Shown: one piece after another, positions 51,323 to 60,882 of the stretch | How the letters are laid out: each line of letters begins with the position of its first letter | Numbering within the stretch: the first letter of the stretch is position 1 | Source: Mesorhizobium erdmanii USDA 3471 | Lineage (GTDB): Bacteria; Pseudomonadota; Alphaproteobacteria; Rhizobiales; Rhizobiaceae | Length of the DNA: 64,000 nucleotides | Direction: 5' to 3' | NCBI RefSeq assembly: GCF_000472705.1 | Contig: NZ_AXAE01000005.1 | Location: forward strand, 434,001-498,000 | The notes under the pieces: generated by a model | Database searches by the model: none | What the model was told of the DNA's origin: nothing | What the model saw: only the letters and a program-made list of their open reading frames with translations | Program-made: the position numbers and the translations under genes

Positions 51323-52900
51323 TCAAAAATCGGTCGGCGCGCCGCCTTCGGCCGTGCGCTTCTGGACGAAAGCGTTGAGCTCCTCGCGGATCGCCGGATC
51401 CATGTAGGGCTCGTCATACGATGCCAGCCGCTCCTTCCAGACCTTGTTGGCTTTTTCCAGCGCCGTCGGCGAGCCGGCTTCGGCCCAGGTCTCGTAATTA
51501 CGCCAGTCGGAAAGGATCGGCGAGTAGAACGCGGTCTTGTAGCGGTCCTGCGTATGCTGGGTGCCGAAGAAATGGCCGCCCGGGCCGACCGACTGGATGG
51601 CGTCGAAGCCGAGCGCTTCCTCGGACAGGTCGAGCGGGGTCAGGAATTCGGCCACCATCTGCAAGAGATCGATGTCGAGAATGGTTTTTTCGTAGGAGCA
51701 GCGCAGCCCGCCTTCCAGCCAACCGGCACCGTGCATCATCATGTTGCCACCGCCCTGGATCGCGCCCCACAGCGAAAAGACGCTTTCATAGGCCGCCTGT
51801 GCGTCGACGGTGTTGGCGGCGCAGGTGTTGGAGGTGCGGTAAGGGATGTTGTAGCGGCGGGCAAGCTGGCCGCCGACAAGCTGCGCCTTCATGTATTCGG
51901 GCGTGCCGAAGGCCGGTGAACCGGACTTCATGTCAACATTGGAGGTGAAGCCGCCATAGCCCACGGGAGCGCCCTTGCGCACCATCTGGGCAAAGGCGAT
52001 GCCGGAAAGCGCCTCGGCATTCTGCTGCACCAGCGCGCCGGCGATGGTCACCGGCGCCATGGCCCCCGACAGGGTGAAGGGCGTGACGACAACGACCTGG
52101 CCCTTGCTCGACATCTGGATGATGCCTTCCATCATCGGCACGTCGAGCTTGAGCGGCGAGTTGGTGTTGATGATGGTGAAGACGGACGGTTCTTCCAGCA
52201 TCTGCTCGTGGCTGATGCCGCGTGCGATGCGGGTGATCTCGATGCCGTCGACATTGCGCTCCTTGCCGAGCGAATAGATGTGGAACACCTTGTCGGTCAG
52301 CATGGCGAGGTCGCGGATGCATTCGAGGTGGCGGACCGAGGGATGGATGTCCGTCGGCTCGACCGGATAGCCGCCCGTGCAGTTCAGGATGTTGTGCATC
52401 TGCGCCAGGCGCAGGAAATTGCGGTAGTCGGCCTGGTTGCCTGGCCTGCGGCCGCGATCGATATCCGAGCAGTTGGGCGCCGAAGCCATCATCGACAGGA
52501 TGACGTTGTTGCCGCCGAACCGCAGATTGTGCGCGGGGTTGCGGGCATGCAGCGTGAATTCCGACGGGCAATGCGAGACGAGCTCGAGGATCATGTCGCT
52601 GTCGAAGCGCACGCGTTCGGAGCCTTCGCGGACGTCGGCGCCATGCGCCTTCATGATACGCCGTGCCTCGTCATGCAGCACGTCGACGCCGATTTCCCTC
52701 AGCACGCGCAGCGAGGCAAGGTGGATCGATTCCAGCTCGTCGTCCGACACCAGCTTGGTCGGCGTCAGCGGGTTTCTCAACTGGCGGAAAGCCGGCTGCT
52801 CGAAGGCGGCCGAGCCGCCGGCGCGCTTGCCGGCGCGGCCGCCACGGCGGGCACGGTCGGGTGCCTGGGCCGATTCCAAGGATTGTAGGGCGGCGGTCAT
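51323..52900 (-). CDS. MttB-superfamily (COG5598) corrinoid methyltransferase 2, non-pyrrolysine
   Basis: 525 aa from ATG 52900, with GAGGA seven bases upstream; the open frame to 53167 is longer but unsupported. After a basic N-terminus of about 40 residues come the MttB blocks VLREIGVDVLHDEARR, NCTGGYPVEPTDIHPS, TPFTLSGAMAPVTIAG, SGSPAFGTPEYMKA and HFFGTQHTQDRYKTAFYSP. No in-frame TAG. It differs strongly from copy 1, so it should have another substrate. First gene of the operon with the DMGDH-like and DddP-like genes; no own corrinoid gene is beside it, so it may share the one at 32753. Confidence 0.87.
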   Translation of the reverse strand: MTAALQSLESAQAPDRARRGGRAGKRAGGSAAFEQPAFRQLRNPLTPTKLVSDDELESIHLASLRVLREIGVDVLHDEARRIMKAHGADVREGSERVRFDSDMILELVSHCPSEFTLHARNPAHNLRFGGNNVILSMMASAPNCSDIDRGRRPGNQADYRNFLRLAQMHNILNCTGGYPVEPTDIHPSVRHLECIRDLAMLTDKVFHIYSLGKERNVDGIEITRIARGISHEQMLEEPSVFTIINTNSPLKLDVPMMEGIIQMSSKGQVVVVTPFTLSGAMAPVTIAGALVQQNAEALSGIAFAQMVRKGAPVGYGGFTSNVDMKSGSPAFGTPEYMKAQLVGGQLARRYNIPYRTSNTCAANTVDAQAAYESVFSLWGAIQGGGNMMMHGAGWLEGGLRCSYEKTILDIDLLQMVAEFLTPLDLSEEALGFDAIQSVGPGGHFFGTQHTQDRYKTAFYSPILSDWRNYETWAEAGSPTALEKANKVWKERLASYDEPYMDPAIREELNAFVQKRTAEGGAPTDF

Positions 52901-53157
52901 GATGGTCCTCATGCGGTACGAATAGCGGGCGGCATAATGGACCGGCGGCAGTCTGGTCATTGCGGAGGCGGCGACCACTAGGGCGAGGGAAGCGACATGC
53001 CCGAACGGCAGTTGCACGGCGGGCGGCATTCGCCTGATCGCCGGCCGTTTGGCGCAAGTGGATTTCCCTTGCCGGCCCTTTCTTTCCCCGGATTGAACCA
53101 GTAGCAGTGGCCGTTGCCGGCCGGGAGGTCTGCCGGCACCCCAGATGGAATGATGGC

Positions 53158-54339
53158 ATGGTGGCAACCGGCTCGAGCGAAGGCGAAGCGGGAACGCAGT
53201 GGGCAGCGCTCGCCGGCGTCACCGCCGCACTTGCCATGTTCGGCGCCGCGCAAGGGCTCAGTTCGCCGCTGTTCACGCTTCTTATGCAAAAGCAAGGCAT
53301 GTCGCCCGGGCTGATCGGCCTGTCGGCGGCGATGATGCCGCTCGGGCTCATCCTGTCCGCATCGTTCGTGCCGGCGGCTGTCCGGCTGATCGGTGCGCGC
53401 AACCTGGCGGTCGGCTGTTCGCTGATCGGCGCGCTGTGCTTCCTGGCGATCGGCTATCTGCAGAACTGGGTGGCCTGGTACATCATCCGCTTCATCATCG
53501 GCGTCGTCATCAACCCGCTCTATATCCTCGGCGAGGTTTGGGCGTTGTCGCTGGCGCCACCTTCGCGGCGCGGCCGGGTGATGGGCGTGTTCAACACGCT
53601 GATGGGCGCCGGATATGCCGCCGGCCCCTTCACCTTGACCTTTGTCGGCACATCGGGATGGGCGCCCTTTGGCGTGGGCATCGGCGGCTTCATGCTTTGC
53701 GCGGTCATTCTGCGCCTTGTGTCTTCGAAACTCACCGGGTTCGAGGATGACGGGCAGCCCGCCGGCAGCTTTGTCGGTTTCGCCCGGCTGGCGCCGGCGC
53801 TGCTGCTGGCCGTGCTGGTCTCGGCCGCCGTTCAGCAAAGCACCTATGCGCTGGTTCCGGTCTTCGGCGCCGGCTATGGCCTGCCCGAAGCCGTGCTCGC
53901 CGCGCTGGTAATGGCGCTGTCCCTGGGCAACATCCTGCTGCAGATCCCGCTCGGCCTGCTCGCTGAACGGTTCGGCGGCCGTCCGATGATCCTTGCCTGC
54001 GCGGTAGCGACGGCAATCTGCGCGGCGCTGCTGCCGCTGCTGATCACCACGCCCTTGATCTGGGGTGTGCTGCTGGTGATGGGCGCGGTCGGCTACGGCG
54101 TCTATACGATGGCCCTGGTCGAACTCGGCAGCCGCTTCAAGGGCACGCTGCTCGTCACCGGCAACGCGGCCTTCGCCTTGCTGTGGGGCGTCGGCGGCGT
54201 TGTCGGCCCGCCGGGTGCCGGGCTGCTGATGCAAGGCATCGGTCCGCTGGGACTGCCTGTTGTGATCGCCGGCCTCGATGCCTTGCTGGTGATCTTCGCG
54301 CTGTATCGTTCATCGATCCGCCGGAGCGTGCAGGCATGA
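53158..54339 (+). CDS. MFS transporter, first of a tandem pair
   Basis: 393 aa from ATG 53158, twelve helices. FGAAQGLSSPLFTLLMQKQG and GVVINPLYILGEVWALSLAPP are the motifs of the YcaD-like MFS subgroup. Overlaps the next MFS gene by 4 bp and shares most motifs with it. Solute unknown; the neighbourhood would allow a betaine or its breakdown product. Confidence 0.85.
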   Translation: MVATGSSEGEAGTQWAALAGVTAALAMFGAAQGLSSPLFTLLMQKQGMSPGLIGLSAAMMPLGLILSASFVPAAVRLIGARNLAVGCSLIGALCFLAIGYLQNWVAWYIIRFIIGVVINPLYILGEVWALSLAPPSRRGRVMGVFNTLMGAGYAAGPFTLTFVGTSGWAPFGVGIGGFMLCAVILRLVSSKLTGFEDDGQPAGSFVGFARLAPALLLAVLVSAAVQQSTYALVPVFGAGYGLPEAVLAALVMALSLGNILLQIPLGLLAERFGGRPMILACAVATAICAALLPLLITTPLIWGVLLVMGAVGYGVYTMALVELGSRFKGTLLVTGNAAFALLWGVGGVVGPPGAGLLMQGIGPLGLPVVIAGLDALLVIFALYRSSIRRSVQA

Positions 54340-55511
54340 CCTCGATCGACCCGGGCACCCGTGAAACGGGAATGCAGTGGGCCGCGATCACCGGCGTGAT
54401 CGCGACCGTCTCGGTGTTCGCCATCGCGCAGGGGCTGTCCTATCCGCTGTTGAGCTTCATCCTGCAGCGCCAGGGCGTCTCGCCGGCGATGATCGGCCTG
54501 TCGGCGGCGATGACACCGATCGGCTTCATCATCTCGTCGCCGCTGATCCCCGGGCTGGCGCGGCGGTTCGGGGCGGGGCGCACGGCGCTTACCTGTGCTG
54601 CGCTTTCGGCTGTCGTGCTGGCGCTGATCGGCTGGACGCAGAATGTCTATCTCTGGTTCCCGCTGCGCTTGCTGATCGGCGTGGTGACCAACCCGCTCTA
54701 TGTTTTGAGCGAAATCTGGGTCATCGCATTGGCGCCGCCGGCCATGCGCGGCCGCATCATGGGGGTCTATTCGACGATCATCTCGGCCGGCTTCGCGACC
54801 GGGCCGCTTTGCCTGCTTGCCGTCGGCACGCAGGGGTGGCCGCCCTTCCTCGTCGGCATCTGTGCCTTCGTACTGTGCGGCATCTGCCTGGCGTCGGTGC
54901 TGCCGCGCCTGCCGAAGGTGGATGAGGCCGGTCATCAGGTTTCCGTCCTGGGCTTCGTGCCGATGGCGTGGCTGCTTCTGTTCGCGGTCATCGTGGCCGC
55001 GGGTTTCGAACAGGGGGCGCTGGCCTTGCTGCCGGTCTATGGCAACCATCACGGCATCGCTGAAGTCCGCATGTCGGCGCTGCTGTCGATGATGATCGCC
55101 GGCAATATCGCCATGCAGGTGCCGCTTGGGCTGCTAGCGGAGAGGCTGACCGCGCCCCTCGTTCGGTTTGCCTGTGTTTCCTTGACCGTGCTCGGATGCG
55201 CGCTGCTGCCGTTTCTCATCGAAACGCCGCTGGTCTGGCCGATGATCTTCGTCTGGGGCGCGGTCTCCTACGGCATCTACACGATGTCGATCATCGAGCT
55301 TGGCGAGCGCTTCACCGGCTCGACCCTGGTCGCCGGCAACGCAGCCTTTTCCCTGATGTGGGGTGTCGGCGGCATAGCCGTGCCGCCGCTGGCCGGCAGC
55401 GTCATGGACATACTGGGTGCAGAAGGCCTGCCGATCACGCTTGGCCTGCTGTGCCTCGTCCTGGCGGTCGCGAGTGTTGCTGGTCGACGGAAAACCGAAT
55501 CCTTGGCCTAG
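54336..55511 (+). CDS. MFS transporter, second of a tandem pair
   Basis: 391 aa from ATG 54336 (ATGA overlap), twelve helices. FAIAQGLSYPLLSFILQRQG and GVVTNPLYVLSEIWVIALAPP mirror the blocks of the upstream carrier, so the pair came from a tandem duplication. The two might work singly or as a heterodimer. Confidence 0.85.
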   Translation: MTSIDPGTRETGMQWAAITGVIATVSVFAIAQGLSYPLLSFILQRQGVSPAMIGLSAAMTPIGFIISSPLIPGLARRFGAGRTALTCAALSAVVLALIGWTQNVYLWFPLRLLIGVVTNPLYVLSEIWVIALAPPAMRGRIMGVYSTIISAGFATGPLCLLAVGTQGWPPFLVGICAFVLCGICLASVLPRLPKVDEAGHQVSVLGFVPMAWLLLFAVIVAAGFEQGALALLPVYGNHHGIAEVRMSALLSMMIAGNIAMQVPLGLLAERLTAPLVRFACVSLTVLGCALLPFLIETPLVWPMIFVWGAVSYGIYTMSIIELGERFTGSTLVAGNAAFSLMWGVGGIAVPPLAGSVMDILGAEGLPITLGLLCLVLAVASVAGRRKTESLA

Positions 55512-55583
55512 GCGCCGCAGCTATTGAATATCGGACACGGCATGTCGATGTAGCATGCCGAAGCATTGCCCATCGGAGATTCC

Positions 55584-57647
55584 ATGACCAAGCCCATCAC
55601 CAGGCCGGAAGCCGGCACCGCGGACCCCTTCCTCTGGCTGGAGGACAGGACCAGCAAGCAGTCGCTCGACTGGGTGCATGGCCAAAACGAGATCACTGTC
55701 GGCGAATTGCAGGGCGATCCGTCCTATCAGGCGTCTTTCCAGACGGCGCTCGACCTGATGACGGCCGAGGACAACATCGCCGTCGGTGCCGCAATCGCCG
55801 GGCATGTCTACAATTTCTGGCAGGACAAGACCAATGCGCTCGGCCTGTGGCGCCGCACGACGGTCGCCTCCTACAAGACCGAGAAGCCTGTCTGGGAAAC
55901 GATCATCGACTTCGACCAGCTTGCGGCGAAAGAGGGGATCAAGTGGGTGTTCAGCGGCGCCAGCCGGCTTTATCCGGATTTCAGCCGCTGCCTGCTGTCA
56001 ATGTCGCCGGACGGCGGCGACGCCAGCGAGATGCGCGAGTTCGACATCGAAACCAGATCGTTCATCGAGGGTGGATTTCACGCACCGGCCTCGAAGTCGG
56101 GTTTTAGCTGGCTGGACAAGGACACGGTCATCGTCTCGGCGGCGTTCGAGGAGGCCGACAAGACCGAGTCCGGCTATCCACGCGTGATCAAGCTTTGGAA
56201 GCGCGGCACGAAGCTCGAAGACGCAACGCCGATCTTCGAGGCAAAGACCGAAGATCTCGCCGCTGGAGCCGGCGTCGAGTTCGACGGCGAGAAGCGGCAC
56301 GTGTTTCTGGCGCGGGCACTCGATTTCTTCACATCGCACAGCTTCCTGCATCTCCCGTCCGGCGAGAACAGACGCGTTCCGCTGCCCGACGACGCCACCG
56401 ACACTTCGCTTTTCAAGGACCAGCTGTTGTTCGGGGTGCGCACCCCATGGACGGCGCCGGACGGCACTGTGTGCCAGCCGGACGGGCTTTACTCGCTCGA
56501 TTTCGCGCATTGGATCGAAACCGGCAGTTTCGGCGCCATCGAGACCCTGTTGGCGCCAGCCTATCGCGTATCGATCGCCGGCATTGCCCGTACACAGGAC
56601 CGGCTGTTCATCAGCCTGATGGACAATGTGCGCGGCAAGGTCGTCGTCTGCGAGCGCGGGGATGGTGCCTGGTCCAAGAAGCCGGTCGCGCTGCCTGAGA
56701 ACGGCACCGTCGGCATCAGCCATGCCGAGCATTTCGGCTCAAGCGTTTCCTTCTCCTTCACGGATTTCCTGACGCCGAGCTCGATCATCTGGTCGGATGA
56801 CGATGGCGAGACGCTGGAGACGGTGAAGTCGCAGCCGGCGCGCTTCGATGCCTCCCCGCTGATCTCGGAGCAGTTCGAGGCGCGCTCGAAGGACGGCACG
56901 ATGATCCCGTATTTCGTCGTCAGGCGGCGCGACCAGAAGGGGCCGGTGCCGACTCTGCTCTATGGCTATGGCGGGTTCGAAGTGCCGCTCTTGCCCGGTT
57001 ATGCGGGTGTGCGCGGCAGGTTGTGGCTGGAGAAGGGCAATGCCTATGTGCAGGCCTGCATCCGCGGTGGCGGGGAGTTTGGACCGGCCTGGCATCAGGC
57101 GGCACTGAAAGGCAACCGGCAGAACGGTTTTGACGATTTCGCCGCGGTGGCCGAGGACGTCGTCAGGCGTGGCATCGCGACAGCTCGATCGCTCGGCATC
57201 CAGGGTGGCTCGAATGGCGGCCTGCTGACCGGCGTGTCCTTGACGCAGCATCCGGAACTGTTCGGTGCCGTCATCATCGAGGTGCCGCTGCTCGACATGT
57301 TGCGCTACACCGAATTGCCGCCCGGCGCGTCATGGATGGCCGAATATGGCGATCCGTCGAAGCCGGAAGACGTCAAATGGCTGTCGGCCTATTCGCCTTA
57401 CCAGCACGTGCAGGCCAACGCGGCCTATCCGCCGGTGCTGCTGACCACCTCGACCGCCGATGACCGCGTGCATCCCGGCCATGCCCGCAAGATGGCGGCC
57501 CGTCTGCAGCAGGCCGGGCATGCCAGGACACTGTTCTTCGAGGAGACGGAAGGCGGGCATGGCGGGCGCGGGGACCGCCGGCCGCAGGCGGCGCAGACGG
57601 CGATGAAATATGTCTTCCTTCAACGGGCTCTCAGCACTGAGGCGTAA
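55584..57647 (+). CDS. prolyl oligopeptidase family (S9A) serine peptidase
   Basis: 687 aa from ATG 55584 (GGAGATTCC before it). N-terminal seven-bladed propeller to about residue 410, then the alpha/beta hydrolase domain with Ser543 in GGSNGG, Asp626 or Asp627 in TADDRVHPG and His659 in EGGHGG. Cytoplasmic, no signal peptide. Cleaves short peptides after Pro or, as oligopeptidase B, basic residues. Stop codon lies inside a 32-bp palindrome. Confidence 0.88.
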   Translation: MTKPITRPEAGTADPFLWLEDRTSKQSLDWVHGQNEITVGELQGDPSYQASFQTALDLMTAEDNIAVGAAIAGHVYNFWQDKTNALGLWRRTTVASYKTEKPVWETIIDFDQLAAKEGIKWVFSGASRLYPDFSRCLLSMSPDGGDASEMREFDIETRSFIEGGFHAPASKSGFSWLDKDTVIVSAAFEEADKTESGYPRVIKLWKRGTKLEDATPIFEAKTEDLAAGAGVEFDGEKRHVFLARALDFFTSHSFLHLPSGENRRVPLPDDATDTSLFKDQLLFGVRTPWTAPDGTVCQPDGLYSLDFAHWIETGSFGAIETLLAPAYRVSIAGIARTQDRLFISLMDNVRGKVVVCERGDGAWSKKPVALPENGTVGISHAEHFGSSVSFSFTDFLTPSSIIWSDDDGETLETVKSQPARFDASPLISEQFEARSKDGTMIPYFVVRRRDQKGPVPTLLYGYGGFEVPLLPGYAGVRGRLWLEKGNAYVQACIRGGGEFGPAWHQAALKGNRQNGFDDFAAVAEDVVRRGIATARSLGIQGGSNGGLLTGVSLTQHPELFGAVIIEVPLLDMLRYTELPPGASWMAEYGDPSKPEDVKWLSAYSPYQHVQANAAYPPVLLTTSTADDRVHPGHARKMAARLQQAGHARTLFFEETEGGHGGRGDRRPQAAQTAMKYVFLQRALSTEA

Positions 57648-57672
57648 AGCGCGTCGCGACGCGCTTTACGCC
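57641..57672. repeat. 32-bp perfect palindrome at the end of the S9 peptidase gene
   Basis: GGCGTAAAGCGCGTCG and its exact complement. It includes the TAA stop at 57645-57647. It likely folds as a stable hairpin that ends or stabilises the transcript. Confidence 0.75.
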
Positions 57673-57976
57673 ATTGTTCTTTGTGCGTGTCGATCCCCTA
57701 GAGCCGGGATCACTTTCAGGGGACATGCATTGGACGTATTCCGTCATGGCCAGGCAAAGGGTGGTTCACCTCGGCCAGCCTTTGCTCTAAGGTGCGCTCC
57801 ATGGCTCCTGCTATGACCTTCGTCTGCACGTTCGGGGTCGCGGTGACACCGTCACCGCGCACGCTGCGCGCGGAGCTTTTGCGGCTGTGCGCCCGCATCG
57901 GTTATTCGCCGCCTGTCAGCCTCTGATGCATTCGCCCCGGCGCCTGCCGGACTGAATCCAGAAGAGAGATCCAGAC
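57673..57976. other. intergenic stretch before the aminotransferase
   Basis: 304 bp. A 41-codon open frame from 57801 has no ribosome site and is not called. Nothing else stands out; the aminotransferase promoter should be here. Confidence 0.5.
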
Positions 57977-59356
57977 ATGACCTATCAGAATTATTCGCTG
58001 AAGCAGCTTCAGCAGATCGACGCCGCGCATCATCTTCATCCCTTCACAGACCACAAGGAATTGCGCGAGGCGGGTTCGCGCATCATCACCCACGCCAATG
58101 GCCCGTTTATCTACGATTCCGAAGGGGCCGAGCTGCTCGACGGCATGGCCGGCCTGTGGTGCGTCAACATCGGTTATGGCCGCGACGAACTGGCCGAGGC
58201 CGCCTATGCGCAGATGAAGGAGCTGCCCTACTACAATTCCTTCTTCAAATGCTCGACGCCGACACCGGTGCTGTTGTCCAAGAAGCTGGCCGAGATCGCG
58301 CCGAAGAACGTCAACCAGGTATTTTATGGTTCCTCCGGCTCGGAGGCCAACGACACCGCCTTGCGTCTTGTCCGCCACTACTGGGTGATCGAGGGCAAGC
58401 CGGAGAAGAACCGCGTCATCTCGCGCAAGATGGCCTATCACGGCTCGACCATCGCCGGCACTTCGCTCGGCGGCATGGATGCCATGCACAAGCAGCTCAA
58501 CGGCGCCGTGCCCAACATCGTCCATGTGATGATGCCTTATGCCTACGAACTGGCGTTGCCGGGCGAAAGCGATCATGATTTCGGCCTGCGCGCGGCCAAA
58601 TCGGTCGAGGACGCCATCCTCGAGGCCGGCGCCGACAAGGTCGCGGCCTTCATCGGCGAGCCGGTGATGGGCGCTGGCGGCGTCAAGATCCCGCCGGCGA
58701 GCTATTGGCCCGAGGTCCAGCGCATCTGCCGCAAATACGATGTGCTGCTGATGCTGGACGAAGTCATCACCGGCTACGGTCGCACCGGCGAATGGTTCGC
58801 GGCGCAGACCTTCGGCATCGAGCCCGATACCATCACCACGGCCAAGGCGCTGACCTCGGGCTATCAGCCGCTCTCGGCACTGCTGGTCGGCGACCGCATT
58901 ACCTCGACGCTGGTCGACAAGGGCGGCGAGTTCAACCATGGGTACACCTATTCCGGGCACCCCGTGGCCTGCGCCGTGGCGTTGAAGAACCTGGAGATCA
59001 TCGAGCAGGAAGGCCTGGTCGACCGTGTCAGGAACGACACCGGGCCTTATTTCGCCAAGGCCCTGCAGGAGCGCATCGCCGGGCATGACCTTGTCGGCGA
59101 GGTGCGCTCGATCGGCCTGATGGGCGCCATCGAGATCGTCAAGGACAAGGCGACCAAGGAACGCTTCCTGCCGTCGGGAAGTGCGGCGGTGACGGTGCGC
59201 GATCATGCCATCGCCAGCGGCATGATGCTGCGCGCCACCGGCGACACGATGATCCTGTCGCCGCCGCTGATCTGGACCCGCGACACGATCGACATGGCCT
59301 GCGAGCGCATCGGCAAGGCGCTGGATCTGGCGCAAGCGGATTTGCGCAAGCGCTGA
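57977..59356 (+). CDS. class III omega-aminotransferase
   Basis: 459 aa. HHLHPFTDHKELREAGSRII at the N-terminus, YGSSGSEANDTA, YHGSTIAGTS, DEVITGYGRTGEWF and Lys290 in TTAKALTSG make a complete PLP enzyme of the putrescine/beta-alanine:pyruvate type. AGAGAG precedes the ATG. Not related closely to the copy at 6949. Substrate unknown. Confidence 0.87.
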   Translation: MTYQNYSLKQLQQIDAAHHLHPFTDHKELREAGSRIITHANGPFIYDSEGAELLDGMAGLWCVNIGYGRDELAEAAYAQMKELPYYNSFFKCSTPTPVLLSKKLAEIAPKNVNQVFYGSSGSEANDTALRLVRHYWVIEGKPEKNRVISRKMAYHGSTIAGTSLGGMDAMHKQLNGAVPNIVHVMMPYAYELALPGESDHDFGLRAAKSVEDAILEAGADKVAAFIGEPVMGAGGVKIPPASYWPEVQRICRKYDVLLMLDEVITGYGRTGEWFAAQTFGIEPDTITTAKALTSGYQPLSALLVGDRITSTLVDKGGEFNHGYTYSGHPVACAVALKNLEIIEQEGLVDRVRNDTGPYFAKALQERIAGHDLVGEVRSIGLMGAIEIVKDKATKERFLPSGSAAVTVRDHAIASGMMLRATGDTMILSPPLIWTRDTIDMACERIGKALDLAQADLRKR

Positions 59357-59368
59357 GCGCGTGCCTTG

Positions 59369-59397
59369 ACCGGGCGTTTCTGCAAGGGAACGCCCGG
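59369..59397 (+). terminator. hairpin after the aminotransferase gene
   Basis: CCGGGCGTT and AACGCCCGG pair with a ten-base loop just past the stop. No T tract follows, so its role in termination is uncertain. Confidence 0.5.
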
Positions 59398-59489
59398 CGT
59401 CGGGAAACATGCTGTGACGGTCGGGAACCAATCCCTCCGCGCGTAGTTTTGTGTGGCGGCAGCCCTCCGGCTGCGACAAGGGTGTGTTC

Positions 59490-59876
59490 ATGAGAAAGAC
59501 CGGCAAGAGCCGACGCGTGCGCGAATCGGCCAGCATTGGCGCGGACCTTATGCTGGCGCCCATGGTCGCGATGATGCGCCTGCCCTTGATGGCCAGGGAT
59601 GCCAGGAGCGGCGAACCGTGGAGCACCGAGACGGCAAGGGCGATCAGCGAGAAGGCCGTTGCGATGGCTGAAGGAGCGCTCGCCGCGCAAATGTCATTCA
59701 TGCAATCGGCATCGCGTTTCTGGCCGGAGGTCCTTTCCGGCCGCACGCCGTCGCTGTTCAACGGCATCGCGGCGGAACGGTCGATCGGCGCTGCGCTGAA
59801 GCCGGCCAGCAAAGCCGTGAAGGCGAATTTTCACCGGCTTTCTTCAAAGGGCCAAAAAGGCCCCGCGGAACTTTGA
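59490..59876 (+). CDS. 128-aa phasin-like hypothetical protein
   Basis: From ATG 59490. Mostly helical with a Met-rich amphipathic centre (LAPMVAMMRLPLMA) and ISEKAVAMAEGALAAQMSFM, reminiscent of phasin-type granule proteins, but no clear family match. Basic ends. Monocistronic. Confidence 0.55.
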   Translation: MRKTGKSRRVRESASIGADLMLAPMVAMMRLPLMARDARSGEPWSTETARAISEKAVAMAEGALAAQMSFMQSASRFWPEVLSGRTPSLFNGIAAERSIGAALKPASKAVKANFHRLSSKGQKGPAEL

Positions 59877-59936
59877 TTTTGCGCCTTGTCGAGATGATGC
59901 GCTAAAGTCATCCGGTATAGGCACCGTGGGGGCATC

Positions 59937-60581
59937 ATGGCCGGACAACCGCTCAACCAGCCGGCCGAAATCCCGGCCGAACTCGATCGATGGAACTGGG
60001 GCGCCTTCTTTCTCAACTGGATCTGGGGCATCGGCAACAGCACCTTCATCGCGTTGCTGGCGCTGATCCCGGTCGTCAACCTCGTCATGATCTTCGTGCT
60101 CGGCGCACGCGGCAGCCGCTGGGCGTGGCAGAACCGTGCCTGGCGCGACGCTGAGCAGTTCCGCAAGACGCAGCGCAACTGGGCGATCGCCGGGCTTGCC
60201 GTCTGGGTGGTCAGTATCGGGGGGTGCGCTGCAACCGTCGGCAGCGTCCCGTTCATGCTCAAAGGCAGTGATGCCTACCACATGACCATGGACGCCGTGC
60301 GCGCCGACACCCGGGTGAAAGCCGCCATTGGTGACGATTTGGCCGATAATTTCTGGGTCGGCGGCAGCATCAACATCAATGCCAACGGTAGCGGCGCCGC
60401 TCAGTTCAGCATCCCGGTCCATGGCGCCAAGGGGAAGGGCACCGTCTTCTCCAATGCCGTGCGCACTGCCGGCGTCTGGAGCCTGCGTTTGCTCGTTGTC
60501 AGAGTGGATGGGGTGGATGCACCAATCGTGCTGACCAACGAAGATCACGTGCCAATCCCGAACGCGGCGATCGGAATATAG
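59937..60581 (+). CDS. Coa1/Tim21-like membrane protein
   Basis: 214 aa. Two hydrophobic segments (about 25-60 and 84-104), then a soluble domain with DAYHMTMDAVRADTRVKAAIG and NANGSGAAQFSIPVHGAKGKG, the pattern of cytochrome-oxidase assembly factor 1 proteins. The first segment WNWGAFFLNWIWGIGN is a DUF2628-like membrane motif. Function in bacteria unknown. Confidence 0.7.
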   Translation: MAGQPLNQPAEIPAELDRWNWGAFFLNWIWGIGNSTFIALLALIPVVNLVMIFVLGARGSRWAWQNRAWRDAEQFRKTQRNWAIAGLAVWVVSIGGCAATVGSVPFMLKGSDAYHMTMDAVRADTRVKAAIGDDLADNFWVGGSININANGSGAAQFSIPVHGAKGKGTVFSNAVRTAGVWSLRLLVVRVDGVDAPIVLTNEDHVPIPNAAIGI

Positions 60582-60882
60582 ACACCAGCCTGGATCGAGC
60601 GCTGCAGAAACGCAAAAACCGCGCTCCATCGGGAACGCGGCTTTTGCCAGATACGCATGGCGCTTCGCTACGCAAACAATTTGCGAAACTTATGGCACTT
60701 GTCGAAACTTACGGGCTCCGGTACGCGAGACCTTATCCGGAGCGCCGGGCGGATGCGATATGTCCGCCTCGCCATCCGTTTTATAGGGACATCGTTACCG
60801 CGGAGTTATCGAGAGATTAAGCAAATCTAAATTTGCGGGTTTTCTGTCAGCTTGGCCCGGAAAAGCCCATCAAATCCGCTGG
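60582..60882. other. intergenic stretch between convergent genes
   Basis: 301 bp. A hairpin at 60614-60645 (CCGCG/CGCGG flanked by A and T runs) can terminate the Coa1-like transcript. CGAAACTTA occurs twice near 60683 and 60699. No gene supported. Confidence 0.5.

Noticed and set aside
57801..57926. 41-codon open frame before the aminotransferase
   Set aside because: No ribosome site, no family, unusual composition for a protein.
57902..59812. 636-codon minus-strand open frame over the omega-aminotransferase
   Set aside because: The plus-strand protein has all PLP motifs; the antisense frame has none and no ribosome site.
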